A stretch of 64,000 nucleotides of DNA, taken from the NCBI GenBank assembly GCA_964371055.1, contig CAYJLF010000010.1, positions 62,001 through 126,000 on the forward strand, in the 5' to 3' direction. Source of the DNA: CAYJLF01 sp964371055 (lineage in GTDB: Bacteria; Eisenbacteria; RBG-16-71-46; CAIMUX01). Positions within the stretch are counted from its first letter, which is position 1; each line of letters starts with the position of its first letter. The position numbers and the translations under genes were made by a program. The notes under the pieces are model-generated. The model was not told the origin of the DNA. It searched no databases and saw only the letters and a program-made list of their open reading frames with translations. This document shows, one piece after another, positions 8,423-17,281 of this stretch.

Positions 8423-8862
8423 GGCGAAGTCGATTCCGAGATGCTTTCAGCACCCTGCCAAGTCCGTCGCCGCACCCGGAGACATGATTCCTCCCGCTTG
8501 GCGCCCGTGGTCGCCTGGCACCAGCGTCGTCTCGGTGCCACCGCACAACGACCCGGGGACGCGAGGCGGAGCGAGCGGCGACCGGCGCGATACCGGCCGC
8601 TCCAAGATCGGCACGATACCGATCCCGCTCGCCGCCTGTCCATCGCTGAGATCGTGCCTCCCCTGCCTCGGCCCCAGCAGGGTGCCGGCATCCGGCTCGA
8701 GACGCTCGTCATTGGTCCGCTGTCTGCCGCACGGACCCTCTTCGTGAGGCGCCGACGGATGCATTCATCGGAGACTTCCGGTATCATGACGGTTTGCGCC
8801 CGAACTGCGGACGTGGGCCGGCGTGCTCGTCCAGGTCCGGGGCTTTCTTCGGAGGATTCTCC
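8423..8862. other. 440-bp non-coding interval
   Basis: Lies between the divergent sigma-factor and zinc-protease genes. Apart from the truncated dispersed repeat at 8445-8460 and the Shine-Dalgarno GGAGGA at 8851-8856, I see no gene, tRNA, strong hairpin or convincing promoter. The reading frames that cross it lack codon structure. Confidence 0.5.
8445..8460 (-). repeat. Dispersed GCAGGGTGCTGAAAA element, truncated copy
   Basis: Reads GGCAGGGTGCTGAAA on the minus strand, then diverges. It is 22 bp upstream of the sigma-factor TTG and supplies the in-frame TGA that bounds its reading frame. It is the same core as at 15141, 16564, 34543 and 38832. Confidence 0.6.
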
Positions 8863-11178
8863 ATGCGATTCCTGCTCGCCCTCGCCCTCGTGCTCTTCGG
8901 CACCGCCTGCGCCGACCGCGACCGCCTCGACCCGCCGGACGGTGGGCAGGTCGGCTGGGAACTGGGCCCGGCCGTCGAGCATCCGGCCCCGGGAACCCCC
9001 GAAGCCGTCGTGGCCGACAGCGCGAGCGGCGCGCAGTTCCGCTTCCCCGCGGGTGGCAGCGGCACGCTGAAGGTGGCGTCCATCGTGGCCGGACCAGCGC
9101 CCCCTCGGCCAGGCTTCGGAGTCTCCGTCGAGTACGCCGGCGATGAGGAGGTGCAGCTTCTGGTCGAGACCCCGGACGCCGGACGTGTCTACGTCTACGG
9201 CCACGGTTTCATGGCCGGAGCCGCGAACGAGCCGGCGGCGGGAAGCCGCTGGGTGAGTGTCCCGCAGGTGGACACTCTGGGCGGGAGGGTGGCGTACCTC
9301 CTCACGATGCCGTTCGCGGACGTCGCGGGGGGCGCGCGAAAAGGCCGCGCCGGCATGGCCACGGCGCCTCCGCTCGCGCTGCCGGCCGCCACGACGGGCG
9401 GGTTCAGCAAGTATTGGATCTCCTCGATTCCCGCCGGCGCGAGCGTGATCGACACGATGCTGAACATCGAGCTCCAGGCCTCCAGTTACCTCGACGACCT
9501 GCTCGGCGCGCTCACCCCCGCGCGGCGGGGGGTGGCGGAAGCGGAGGCGCGCGGCCGACTGAGCGCTCACTACACCTTCGACGGGTTCTACTACCAGGGG
9601 TTCTGGCTTCGCAGTCTCGGTTCGCACGGTCGCCTGGTCCATCCCACGCTGCACTACCGGACGAACGCCAACGCAGGCAACATCGCGCATGAACTGGGGC
9701 ACTACTTCACGCATGTGCTGGTCGGGGACGACACCTGGTCGACGCTGGAGGGGCAGGCGCCTCTGTGGGATACCGGACACGGTCCCCGCGACGTGATCGG
9801 CCGTGGGACCGTGCTCGAGGAGTACGCGTATCTTGTGGAGTACCACCTCATCGGAAACGTCAAGGGGTACGACCTCTTCGATCCGTACGTGATCTTCGGG
9901 GGCCTGACTCCCCTGGCCACCGACTTTCCCGGGATCGAGGGGTTCGGCGCGGTCATGCTGGCCAACCTCGCACGACCCGAACCAGAGATGCGCGATCTGA
10001 TCACCGGCCGGCTCGTTCCGGCTCCGGTCGTCCACCTCCCCTGGAGCGAGATCTACGAGATCCTGGCTCGAGGGGCCACCGACATCGACGCCCTCCGCGG
10101 CGACATCGAGACGCGGCTCGGCACGGACGCGGTCCAGCTCCCGGCTCTGCTGCAACGCTGCGGCTGGCGATACAGCATCGGCGGACGTTATGTCGATGTG
10201 CGCGGCGCGGGGGTTCCCGGCGTGACCACTACCGCCGTCAGCCGCGTCGACGGCAAGACCTACGAGGGAGGAACCACGAGTCTTGCGACGGGCTCCGACG
10301 GCAGCTTCTCGGTGGTCGGCGGCGTTTTCGGCGGAGCCAGCGAACTGCGTGCCGTGAAAGGTCCCGACACGTCGTTCGTCGCGATCCAGATCGACTGGAG
10401 CGAACCCACGTCGACGCGGCAGAACCTGGGGGACCTGGTCCTCCACTTCCCGCCGGTCATCACCGCTTTGTCAACGGCCGAAGGTGCCCCGGGGTCCGCC
10501 GTGACGATCCAGGGCCGTAACTTCGGGAGTTCGCAGAACGGCGGGATCGTGTCGTTCAACGGGACGACGGCTGGCGTCTCTGCCTGGAGCGACGAGGCCA
10601 TCGCGGTGAGCGTTCCGGCCGGCGCTCGCAGCGGTCCGGTCACCGTCACGCGGGGCGGTCTGACGAGCAATGGCATCGACTTCACGATCGCGGGCGCGGG
10701 ACGCTGGGTGATCGAAACAGTCGAGGTGTGCGACTGGCCGGCGACGACCAGTACCTGGTGCAGCTTCGCGGATCTCGAGATCGAGACCTCGTCCTTCTCG
10801 CTCCACTGCGGGTACGACAACCCCAACTTTCCGGAGCCCACATCCTTGGATTGGGAGACGAGAGTCACCGGCTCGTGGACCGTGCCGCCCGCAGAGCTTC
10901 ACCCGGGAGAAGAACTGGCCGTGACGATCACGATCGCGACCGAGATCGCCCGCGCCGACGAGCCTCCGACGCGCTCGAACGAGTCGCATGGCTGGATCTA
11001 CATCGATGCCTGGGGAACTCTGCCGCCGACCCTCAACGGCGACGGCACCCAGACCACGCATCACATCGTGGATCCGGTCGGGTATGATCCCGAGCTGGAT
11101 CGCCTCGTTCTGAGCGTCCTGGCCGGAGGGTTCACCGGGCGCGCCTGCCGGCGGTACGTCTACAGGTGGGAGCAGTAG
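8863..11178 (+). CDS. Lipoprotein with zincin motif and IPT/TIG domain
   Basis: 771 residues. A lipoprotein-type signal (LALALVLFGTAC) predicts lipidation at C17, although the lipobox GTAC is imperfect. The central region carries H276-E-L-G-H280 followed by YFTHVL, and a later VLEEYAYLVEYH, as expected for a gluzincin zinc peptidase (HExxH plus downstream Glu). Near residues 525-605 an IPT/TIG Ig-like domain is recognisable (PPVITALSTAEGAPGSAVTI, then QGRNFGSSQNGGIVSFN). The C-terminal part is unrecognised and has several cysteines. ATG 8863 has GGAGGA seven bases upstream; the reading frame opens earlier but without a ribosome site. It is likely a surface- or periplasm-anchored peptidase with unknown substrate. 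Confidence 0.75.
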   Translation: MRFLLALALVLFGTACADRDRLDPPDGGQVGWELGPAVEHPAPGTPEAVVADSASGAQFRFPAGGSGTLKVASIVAGPAPPRPGFGVSVEYAGDEEVQLLVETPDAGRVYVYGHGFMAGAANEPAAGSRWVSVPQVDTLGGRVAYLLTMPFADVAGGARKGRAGMATAPPLALPAATTGGFSKYWISSIPAGASVIDTMLNIELQASSYLDDLLGALTPARRGVAEAEARGRLSAHYTFDGFYYQGFWLRSLGSHGRLVHPTLHYRTNANAGNIAHELGHYFTHVLVGDDTWSTLEGQAPLWDTGHGPRDVIGRGTVLEEYAYLVEYHLIGNVKGYDLFDPYVIFGGLTPLATDFPGIEGFGAVMLANLARPEPEMRDLITGRLVPAPVVHLPWSEIYEILARGATDIDALRGDIETRLGTDAVQLPALLQRCGWRYSIGGRYVDVRGAGVPGVTTTAVSRVDGKTYEGGTTSLATGSDGSFSVVGGVFGGASELRAVKGPDTSFVAIQIDWSEPTSTRQNLGDLVLHFPPVITALSTAEGAPGSAVTIQGRNFGSSQNGGIVSFNGTTAGVSAWSDEAIAVSVPAGARSGPVTVTRGGLTSNGIDFTIAGAGRWVIETVEVCDWPATTSTWCSFADLEIETSSFSLHCGYDNPNFPEPTSLDWETRVTGSWTVPPAELHPGEELAVTITIATEIARADEPPTRSNESHGWIYIDAWGTLPPTLNGDGTQTTHHIVDPVGYDPELDRLVLSVLAGGFTGRACRRYVYRWEQ

Positions 11179-11265
11179 GGCGGCTCGGAGGCGACGGTCC
11201 CGGACGCAAGTGATCCGGTCGACAGAGTCTGCCTCCATTCACACAAAAAAAACGGAAGGGTGGCC

Positions 11266-11835
11266 ATGCCGGACTTTGTTGAAGTGCTGAAGACCCGTCG
11301 CAGCGTGCGTTCCTACACCGCGGAGGGAGTCTCCCGGCAGGACGTAGAGGAGTTGATCGACAGCGCCATCCTCGCGCCCTCGGGGATGAACCTCCAGCCC
11401 TGGGCGTTCACTGTGGTCACCAGCCGCGCGGTGATGCAGGAACTCAACGCCGTCGCGGTCGGTTTTCTCCGCAGTCCCGAGGTTCAGCAACGCATCACGA
11501 ACGAGCGGGTCAGGGGAGTCGTCAATGCCCCCGGGTACGACATCTTCCACCGGGCGCCGGCGTTGATCGTGATTTCCGGCGACGCCCGGGTACCCGGCGC
11601 CATGGTCGACTGTCAGCTCGCCGCCGAGAACCTCTTTCTGGCCGCGCACGCGAAGGGCCTGGGCACCTGCTACATGGGGTTTCTGCAGATGGTGGCGGAG
11701 AATCCCGAGGTGCGAAAGCTGCTGCAGCTCCCCGAGGGGTACAAGATGATGGCGGCTGCGGTCGTCGGGCACCCCGACCTTCGTCCGGACGGTCCCCCCC
11801 AGCGCAACCCGGCGCGCGTCACCTGGGTGGAGTAG
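11266..11835 (+). CDS. Nitroreductase-family FMN oxidoreductase
   Basis: 189 residues, normal for the family. The N-terminal motif KTRRSVRSYTAEGVSRQDVE binds the FMN phosphate. The segment LAPSGMNLQPWAFTVVTSR, and AAHAKGLGTCYMGFLQ with a G-x-G-T near the C-terminal half, are standard nitroreductase fold signatures. It would use NAD(P)H to reduce nitro, quinone or flavin substrates in the cytoplasm; the physiological substrate cannot be read from sequence. ATG 11266 follows GGAAGG by seven bases; a GTG two codons earlier is possible. A run of eight A residues lies just upstream. Confidence 0.9.
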   Translation: MPDFVEVLKTRRSVRSYTAEGVSRQDVEELIDSAILAPSGMNLQPWAFTVVTSRAVMQELNAVAVGFLRSPEVQQRITNERVRGVVNAPGYDIFHRAPALIVISGDARVPGAMVDCQLAAENLFLAAHAKGLGTCYMGFLQMVAENPEVRKLLQLPEGYKMMAAAVVGHPDLRPDGPPQRNPARVTWVE

Positions 11836-11934
11836 CCGCCGCGGAGAGTCCCGGCGCCGGAATCCGTGCCATGGTTCCCGGGTCATCACGCCGGCGGCGT
11901 GGGGACCGATCGGTGACCGTCAGAGGAGGCAGGC

Positions 11935-12993
11935 TTGTCGTTGCCTTCCCGCGCGCCCCGCATCGCCGTGCTGTTGCCCGCGCGCAACGCGGCCGCCACC
12001 TTGCCGGCGGCGTTGGAGAGCCTGCGCGCGCAGACGTGCCCCGACTTTCGCGTGATCGTGATCGACGACGGATCGACCGACGGCACGACGGAGCTTGTGC
12101 GCTCGGCGCAGACAAACTGGCGTGGATTCCCCGGGCTGACCTCGATCCGTCTGGAGGTTGGCGCCGGGATCGCCGGGGCGTTGGCCGCCGGAGCCGCGGC
12201 CGCGTCTGGGGTCGAGTTTCTGGCTCGCCAGGATGCCGATGACCGGAGCCGGCCCGAACGCCTCGAGCGTCAGCTCCGCTTCCTGGATGAGCAGAAGGAT
12301 GTCGGCCTTGTCGCGACCGGAATCGCGACGATCGCGGCCGAGCCGCCGACGGACGGTTGGCGCCGGTACGAAGCCTGGCTGGCCCGATGCTCCACCCCGG
12401 AGGAGATCGCGCGTGAACTCTGGATCGAGAGCCCGTTGCCCCACCCGACCGTGATGATGCGGCGTACGGTCTATGAGCGAGCCGGCGGATACCGCGAGAC
12501 CGGCTGGCCGGAGGACTACGATCTCTGGCTCAGGATGCTGCGACTCGGCATCCGGATGGCGAAGCTTCCGGAGCTGCTCTACGAGTGGGCCGACCATCCC
12601 GGCCGCGCCTCGCGCACCCTGCCGGCCTACACGCCCGAGGCGTTCTGGGCGTGCAAGGCGCATCATCTGGCCCGACTCCTGCGCGACCGGCCGGTCATCA
12701 TCTGGGGAGCCGGTCGGGACGGACGCCGCGCGGCGCGCGCGTGCCGGCGCGAAGGGATCGAGTTGCGGGCCTTCCTCGACATCGATCCGCAGAAGATCGG
12801 GCGGATCGCCCAGGGCTGTCCGATCCTCGCGGCCGATGCGTGGCTGCGGGAGCGGGGCAGCGCGCGTGAACCGGGCCCGGAGGAGCCGCTGGTGCTGGCC
12901 GCGGTCGGCACGGCCGGGGCACGGGAGTTGATCCGCGATCGGCTGCGTCAGGCCGGACTGGTCGAGGGGGCGGACTTTCTCTGCCTGGCTTGA
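11935..12993 (+). CDS. GT2 glycosyltransferase with C-terminal Rossmann-like domain
   Basis: 352 residues. The GT-A fold opens with IAVLLPARNAAATLPAALES, then VIDDGSTDGT, and the metal-binding ARQDADDRS (DxD-type) motif. A W-P-E-D-Y-D-L-W-L-R motif follows, typical of family 2 enzymes that extend surface glycans. After about residue 250 a second domain begins, RPVIIWGAGRDGRRAARACR, with a G-x-G-x-x-G loop and AFLDIDPQKIG. This resembles the nucleotide-binding N-domain of PglD-type or CoA-binding proteins. The start is a TTG at 11935, supported by AGAGGAGG five bases upstream. Substrates are unknown. Confidence 0.85.
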   Translation: MSLPSRAPRIAVLLPARNAAATLPAALESLRAQTCPDFRVIVIDDGSTDGTTELVRSAQTNWRGFPGLTSIRLEVGAGIAGALAAGAAAASGVEFLARQDADDRSRPERLERQLRFLDEQKDVGLVATGIATIAAEPPTDGWRRYEAWLARCSTPEEIARELWIESPLPHPTVMMRRTVYERAGGYRETGWPEDYDLWLRMLRLGIRMAKLPELLYEWADHPGRASRTLPAYTPEAFWACKAHHLARLLRDRPVIIWGAGRDGRRAARACRREGIELRAFLDIDPQKIGRIAQGCPILAADAWLRERGSAREPGPEEPLVLAAVGTAGARELIRDRLRQAGLVEGADFLCLA

Positions 12994-13031
12994 GCGGAGA
13001 GCCGCGCGGCGCCGCCCGGAGCGCGATCGGT

Positions 13032-15113
13032 TCAGCGTTGACAGGCCCGGGCCAGGTCCTCCACCCGGTCGAGCAAGTCGCCTCCGGTCGACCAGGTCTC
13101 CAACGCCACCCCGTTCTCGCGCGCCTCGAACAAGACCCAGTGGTTCAGCATGGAGAAACGATAGCAGCCGTCAGGCTCGGGACAGCCGCCGGCGCGCTCC
13201 TTCCACCAGGCGTTCCACGGCATCTCGACTTCCGGGTAGTGCGGGGCTCCCGCGCCGCCGCTGGTGATGAACCAAAGGGGTCGCGCGAGGCCCGGCACCG
13301 GGGAGAGCGGCGCATCCAGGATCCCGTCGCCGTCGCGATCGTCGCGCGCCGGATCGCCGGCGGGCGTCTCGGGCGTGAGGAGGAGGCGGCTGTAGTCGTG
13401 CTCGTCGCTTCCCAGGAGAGCGACAACCTTGCGGGTGGACGCGGCGAGGCGAAGGATCTCGTTGCGGACCTCGATGATGCCCTGGGACTCCGGCACGGGC
13501 CTGGCCGAACCGGCCGGGACGGCCGCGCCGCGCACGCGCGTGTCGCCGTCGTACCACATGGCGTCATCGTGGTGCACGCTGTTGGGAAAGGGGGGTTCGT
13601 GAAAGCAGATGAAGGTCCACCGCACCGCCGGGTCTTCTTCGGCGCGCTGCAGTTCCTGCCGCAGCCACGCGATCTGGTCGGGGAAGAAGAAGCCCTCGGG
13701 CGACCCGCCGTGACTCGACGGGTGGCTGGCCGCCCAGTAGTTGTTGTTCATGACGATCACGGCCACCAGGCCCGCGCGGAACGAATAGACCGTCTCCGCA
13801 TAGGGAGGCCGGCGGGGATCTGAAGGAACTGGGCCGTTCCGGGGGTGGGCGAACTCCTCGGCGAAGATCGCCTCCGAGCTTTCGGTCGCATAGGGCCAGA
13901 AGTCGAGGCTGATGCCGTAGCGTGATCCGTCCTCGAAACTCCGGATGGCCGCGTCGTGGTTGCCCATGACGGAGTAGATCGGGTGCCGGCGGAGGAACGG
14001 CGTCGCCGTCCACTTGAAGGCGCGCAACTGCGCGCGGAAATCCTCCGGACTGGAGGTGGAGCCGGAGACGAGGTCACCGCCGTGCAGGAGGAACCGGACG
14101 TCGCGGGAGGCGACATCGCGCAGCAGGCTGCCGAGGACGAGCGCGTTGACCCCCATGAAGGCGCGCGCGCCGCCGCCCGGGCCGCTGCGGCTGTCGCCAC
14201 AGTAGGCGAAGCGGATCGCGTCCCGCGATGAGGCCGGCGCGGTGCGGAACGACTGCTGGCCGCTGGTCCAGCCATCGACGAGGACGGTATAGGCGAGTTC
14301 CCGGTCGGGGGGCAGGCCGCAGAGCTCGAGTTCGTGGCACGAGCACGCCGACGAGGCGACGCGCCACTCGCAGCCGGTCTGGGGATCGCGGGCGAACAAG
14401 GTCACCTCTGCCGGTGGCTCGGTTCGAAGGGTGATCAGCGCCGATCCGCCCTCGCCTCTGACCGCGGCCAGGAACGGTCCCTCGGTCACCGTGACCGCCC
14501 GGCGGTAGATTCCATCCTCGAGCCGGAAGCCGACCAAGAACTCGTAGACTCCCAAGTCTCGATCCTGCCCCTCCCGGATCTCCGTGAGCTGTGCGCGGAC
14601 GATCGCCTGACCCCGCTCTCGCCACCCGGTGGCGGTGTTCTCGACCGAGGCGATCGGCACGGTCGCGCGCCCCTCGCGGACGGCGGCGCCGGATCGGAAC
14701 TGCACCACCTCCCAGCGCGCCGCGGGATCGCTGAGTGGATAGGGTCCCACCCACAGACTCCCGGAGATCTTCGAGTGGTCGATGGTCCGGCCGTCGAGAA
14801 GGGGGCCGACGCGGGAGAGATCGAGCGACAGGCCCTTCGCGTCCCCGTCCGCCACGCCTGCCAACAGCATCTCCTGGCTGAAAAGATTGGTCACCCGGGG
14901 CGCGAGTTCCCGGAGGCCGTCCAGGGCCGGATGGCGCACCGGGAGCTCACCGGCGGACGATGCCGCCGCGAGGTCGAGCACGAAGCCGAGAGCGAGGCCG
15001 AGAGCCAGGATCGTGGGCAGAACGGGTTTGGATTGGACGCGCCGAGCCCCGGAGGGGTGGCGTCGCGGGATGGCCCGTCCGGCGCGAGGCCGGCCGAAAC
15101 GGATATGGATCAT
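13032..15113 (-). CDS. Exported calcineurin-like metallophosphoesterase
   Basis: 693 residues. A long basic N-region precedes a signal sequence (PTILALGLALGFVLDLAAAS). The first half is beta-rich, with an Fn3-like purple-acid-phosphatase-type segment around residues 235-290. The catalytic core carries AYCGDSRSG, LHGGDLVSG, MGNHDAAIR, FICFHEPPF and LLGSDEHDY, the five conserved blocks that bind a dinuclear metal centre. It should hydrolyse phosphomonoesters or diesters in the periplasm or outside the cell. ATG 15113 follows a GGGGGG-rich purine run. It converges with the GT2 gene, 38 bp away, and is separated from the SDR gene by a copy of the dispersed repeat. Confidence 0.88.
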   Translation of the reverse strand: MIHIRFGRPRAGRAIPRRHPSGARRVQSKPVLPTILALGLALGFVLDLAAASSAGELPVRHPALDGLRELAPRVTNLFSQEMLLAGVADGDAKGLSLDLSRVGPLLDGRTIDHSKISGSLWVGPYPLSDPAARWEVVQFRSGAAVREGRATVPIASVENTATGWRERGQAIVRAQLTEIREGQDRDLGVYEFLVGFRLEDGIYRRAVTVTEGPFLAAVRGEGGSALITLRTEPPAEVTLFARDPQTGCEWRVASSACSCHELELCGLPPDRELAYTVLVDGWTSGQQSFRTAPASSRDAIRFAYCGDSRSGPGGGARAFMGVNALVLGSLLRDVASRDVRFLLHGGDLVSGSTSSPEDFRAQLRAFKWTATPFLRRHPIYSVMGNHDAAIRSFEDGSRYGISLDFWPYATESSEAIFAEEFAHPRNGPVPSDPRRPPYAETVYSFRAGLVAVIVMNNNYWAASHPSSHGGSPEGFFFPDQIAWLRQELQRAEEDPAVRWTFICFHEPPFPNSVHHDDAMWYDGDTRVRGAAVPAGSARPVPESQGIIEVRNEILRLAASTRKVVALLGSDEHDYSRLLLTPETPAGDPARDDRDGDGILDAPLSPVPGLARPLWFITSGGAGAPHYPEVEMPWNAWWKERAGGCPEPDGCYRFSMLNHWVLFEARENGVALETWSTGGDLLDRVEDLARACQR

Positions 15114-15140
15114 CGGATCGTTCCCCCCCTTGGCGCCCGG

Positions 15141-15154
15141 TCAGCACCCTGCTA
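15141..15154 (-). repeat. Dispersed element, truncated copy at SDR stop codon
   Basis: TAGCAGGGTGCTGA on the minus strand. The TAG stop of the SDR gene is the first three bases of the element. It shares 14 contiguous bases with the copy at 38832. Confidence 0.6.
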
Positions 15155-16465
15155 AAAGTATCCGTTCTCGTGCAGCCAGCGCATCGCATCGTGCACGGCT
15201 GTCTCGATCGGCGTCTGGGGCATACGGAGCTCGGTGCGCGCGAGCGTCGTGTCGAACGGCTGGCTGTAGCGCATCATCTGGACGCTGCTCATCGGCAGCG
15301 CCGGCCACGGGCGTCGGGCGAGGAGATTCGCGACCTCCGAGAGCCACGCCGCGCCCGCGGCCAGCGGGAGCGGAATCGGGATGCGTGGCGGCGGGACTCC
15401 GGCTTCGCGTGCAATCAGCGCGAGGAAGTCCCGGGCTTCCAGATTGGTGGTTCCGAGGATGTACCGCTGACCGGTGCGGCCGAGGGCGGTGGCGTTGACG
15501 AGGGCCTCGCCGACGTCGCGGGTCGCCACGACATTCATCACCCCCGGCAGGTAGAACGGCATCCGGCCGCGGGCGATCGCCACGAGCAGCTGGCCGGTGG
15601 TCGGCGTCGCGTCCCACGCGTCGACACAGAGGCCGGGGTTGCCGATGACGATCGGCAATCCTTCCACCGCCGCGCGGGTTGCCTCGGCTTCCATCTCGCG
15701 CTTCATCGCGAAGTAAGGAGATGAGCCCTGGATCAAGTCGTACCGATCGGACTCGTCGGCCAGAACCCGAGGCGCCCGGGCCGGCTGGCCGGTCATCGTC
15801 ACGTCGCGTCCGTGCGGGCGACCGATCGTCGTCAAGCTGCTGACATAGACGATCCGCTTGAGGCCCGGAAGGTCGACGCAGTCGGCGAGGGGGGGGTGGA
15901 GCGAGGCGGACAGGCGCCCGGCCCGAGCCGGATCGAGCCACTGCGGGGCGCGAAGTTGCGTGCGGAGCTCTTCCTCGCGGTCCGGGTGATGGCGCAGGAC
16001 GGCGGCGGCTCCCTCCGCCTGCTCGATCGCCCGCTGGGCCAGCCGTCCCGCGGGGAGCACGAGGAGCTCCCGGGGAACGAAGGCGCGCGCCCTCGTCAAG
16101 AGGCCGCGCATCGTGGCGACCGCGGCATCGACCTGCTTCCCGCGATGGAAGTGCGATCGTGGATAGGGCGCGGCGCAATGGAAGAGCAGATCGCAGCCCT
16201 GGAGCGCGGCTTCGAGTCCGGCGGAGGAGTCGAGATCTCCTTCCACCTGCTCGATCGGCAACCCACGAAGGTTGCGCGAACGACTGGATGGCCGCACGAG
16301 GGCGCGGACGCGGACGCCGCGTCCCAGGAGCGCGTCGATGGTGTGGCGCCCGATCATCCCGGTGCCGCCCAGGACGAGCGCGGTCAGGCGGTGCCACGGA
16401 ATCCCCGCCAGGAGATCGTCTTTGGCCTCGTCTCCGGTCTCGTCGAAGGATGGCGTGAATGACAT
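15152..16465 (-). CDS. HpnA-like extended SDR with large insertion
   Basis: 437 residues. NAD(P)-binding G33-G-T-G36-M-I-G39 is followed by VRALVRPSSRSRNLRGLP and EGDLDSSAGL. The active-site pair is Y251-x3-K255 (YFAMK), with GRTGQRYILGTTNLEARDFL downstream. This pattern matches hopanoid-associated sugar epimerases and dihydroflavonol-4-reductase-like enzymes, which are usually about 330-350 residues. Here about 95 extra residues sit between the early Rossmann strands and GLKRIVYVSSLTTIG (about residues 120-215), rich in R/A/E/L. They could be a lid or an in-frame insertion. A squalene-synthase-like gene lies 11 kb away, but no other hopanoid gene is in the window, so the pathway assignment is tentative. 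Confidence 0.82.
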   Translation of the reverse strand: MSFTPSFDETGDEAKDDLLAGIPWHRLTALVLGGTGMIGRHTIDALLGRGVRVRALVRPSSRSRNLRGLPIEQVEGDLDSSAGLEAALQGCDLLFHCAAPYPRSHFHRGKQVDAAVATMRGLLTRARAFVPRELLVLPAGRLAQRAIEQAEGAAAVLRHHPDREEELRTQLRAPQWLDPARAGRLSASLHPPLADCVDLPGLKRIVYVSSLTTIGRPHGRDVTMTGQPARAPRVLADESDRYDLIQGSSPYFAMKREMEAEATRAAVEGLPIVIGNPGLCVDAWDATPTTGQLLVAIARGRMPFYLPGVMNVVATRDVGEALVNATALGRTGQRYILGTTNLEARDFLALIAREAGVPPPRIPIPLPLAAGAAWLSEVANLLARRPWPALPMSSVQMMRYSQPFDTTLARTELRMPQTPIETAVHDAMRWLHENGYF

Positions 16466-16563
16466 GTGATGAAGTTAGACCGGGTTCCGCTGCTCGGCAA
16501 CCGCGGTCTCCCGGGTTAGGGGCCCAAGCCCGATACGGCGAGATCAGGAGTCCCGGGATCCAT

Positions 16564-16585
16564 GCAGGGTGCTGAAGAACTGGGC
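16564..16585 (+). repeat. Dispersed 22-bp element, near-complete copy
   Basis: GCAGGGTGCTGAAGAACTGG, then GC: one mismatch (A to G) relative to the complete copies at 34543 and 38832. It lies 64 bp upstream of the -35 box at 16650. Confidence 0.65.
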
Positions 16586-16649
16586 CCGCCGAGTTCGGAG
16601 CGCCGATCGGGTGGATGCGCCTCGAGTCGGGGAGGTCGGGGCGGTGGGT

Positions 16650-16678
16650 TTGACAGGTGCCGCCGCAGTCCTTAGAGT
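16650..16678 (+). promoter_or_regulatory. Sigma-70-like promoter for the MscS/K+ transporter group
   Basis: A perfect TTGACA -35 box (16650-16655), a 17-bp spacer and TAGAGT as -10 (16673-16678) predict a start near 16685, about 35 bases before the ATG at 16721. Confidence 0.55.
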
Positions 16679-16720
16679 CCGGTGCGGACGGCTCGAGGCG
16701 GTCTCACCGCTGGTGGAGAG

Positions 16721-17281
16721 ATGATGGACAGGTACGGAATCGGAACGGGCTCGCGACGATGGCCGGGAGGACCGCGCTGGTTCAAGCGCCCTCCGCGGTT
16801 GCCGCGGCCGCGGGGACGAGCTCTCCTCCTGCTGGTCGCGCTGTCGGCGCTGGGCCTGATCGGCGTGGTCGGGCTGGCGGTCTGGCTCGGTCCATCCCGC
16901 GCGCCGCGATCCGGCGCCAGGACTCCGGCGGATGGAGCGCCCGCCCCCGACTCCACCGGCGCGTCTTTGGCCGCGGCCGGCGTCTTTACGCGGATGCGCC
17001 CGCGCGCGGGCGATCGCATGGCCCCGCCGAGACTGGGCTTCCGCTGGTTGTACCGGCCCGACAGCACGGGAGCGCCGCCGCCCTCGGACGTTCGTTTCCG
17101 GGTCCACCTGAACGGACCCGGGGGGGCGCCGCAACGGATCGTGGAGTCGAACACGACCGAGGCGACGCTCGATCTGGATGACTCGTTCCCCCTCGGCGCG
17201 TGCTCCTGGTGGATTGAGGCGATCCGACCCGGCCAGGCCTCGCTCCGCAGTCAGGCCGAGACTTTCGATCTGCAGCCATGA
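16721..17281 (+). CDS. Membrane-anchored protein preceding MscS
   Basis: 186 residues, not recognised. A basic, proline-rich cytoplasmic N-terminus precedes one transmembrane helix (LLLLVALSALGLIGVVGLAV). An Ala/Pro/Ser linker leads to an extracytoplasmic domain with FRWLYRPDSTG and VESNTTEATLDL, ending in WWIEAIRPGQ. The strand pattern recalls an Ig/Fn3 fold like the periplasmic part of the anti-sigma factor at 7085. ATG 16721 (or 16724) follows GGAGAG. The stop overlaps the MscS start as ATGA, so the two are translationally coupled, suggesting an accessory role for the channel. Confidence 0.65.
   Translation: MMDRYGIGTGSRRWPGGPRWFKRPPRLPRPRGRALLLLVALSALGLIGVVGLAVWLGPSRAPRSGARTPADGAPAPDSTGASLAAAGVFTRMRPRAGDRMAPPRLGFRWLYRPDSTGAPPPSDVRFRVHLNGPGGAPQRIVESNTTEATLDLDDSFPLGACSWWIEAIRPGQASLRSQAETFDLQP

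Noticed and set aside
8665..8680. Another CAGCAGGGTGC-like match in the 8.4-8.9 kb gap
   Set aside because: Shares only about eight bases with the dispersed element and lacks the CTGAAAAAC part.
8419..10446. Long minus-strand open frame (675 codons) antisense to the zinc-protease gene
   Set aside because: Arg/Gly/Val/Asp-rich shadow of GC-rich coding DNA. No domain, signal or ribosome site, and the plus-strand gene has all three.
13006..13015. Palindrome GCGGCGCCGC between convergent genes as terminator
   Set aside because: No loop and no T-run; expected by chance at this GC content.
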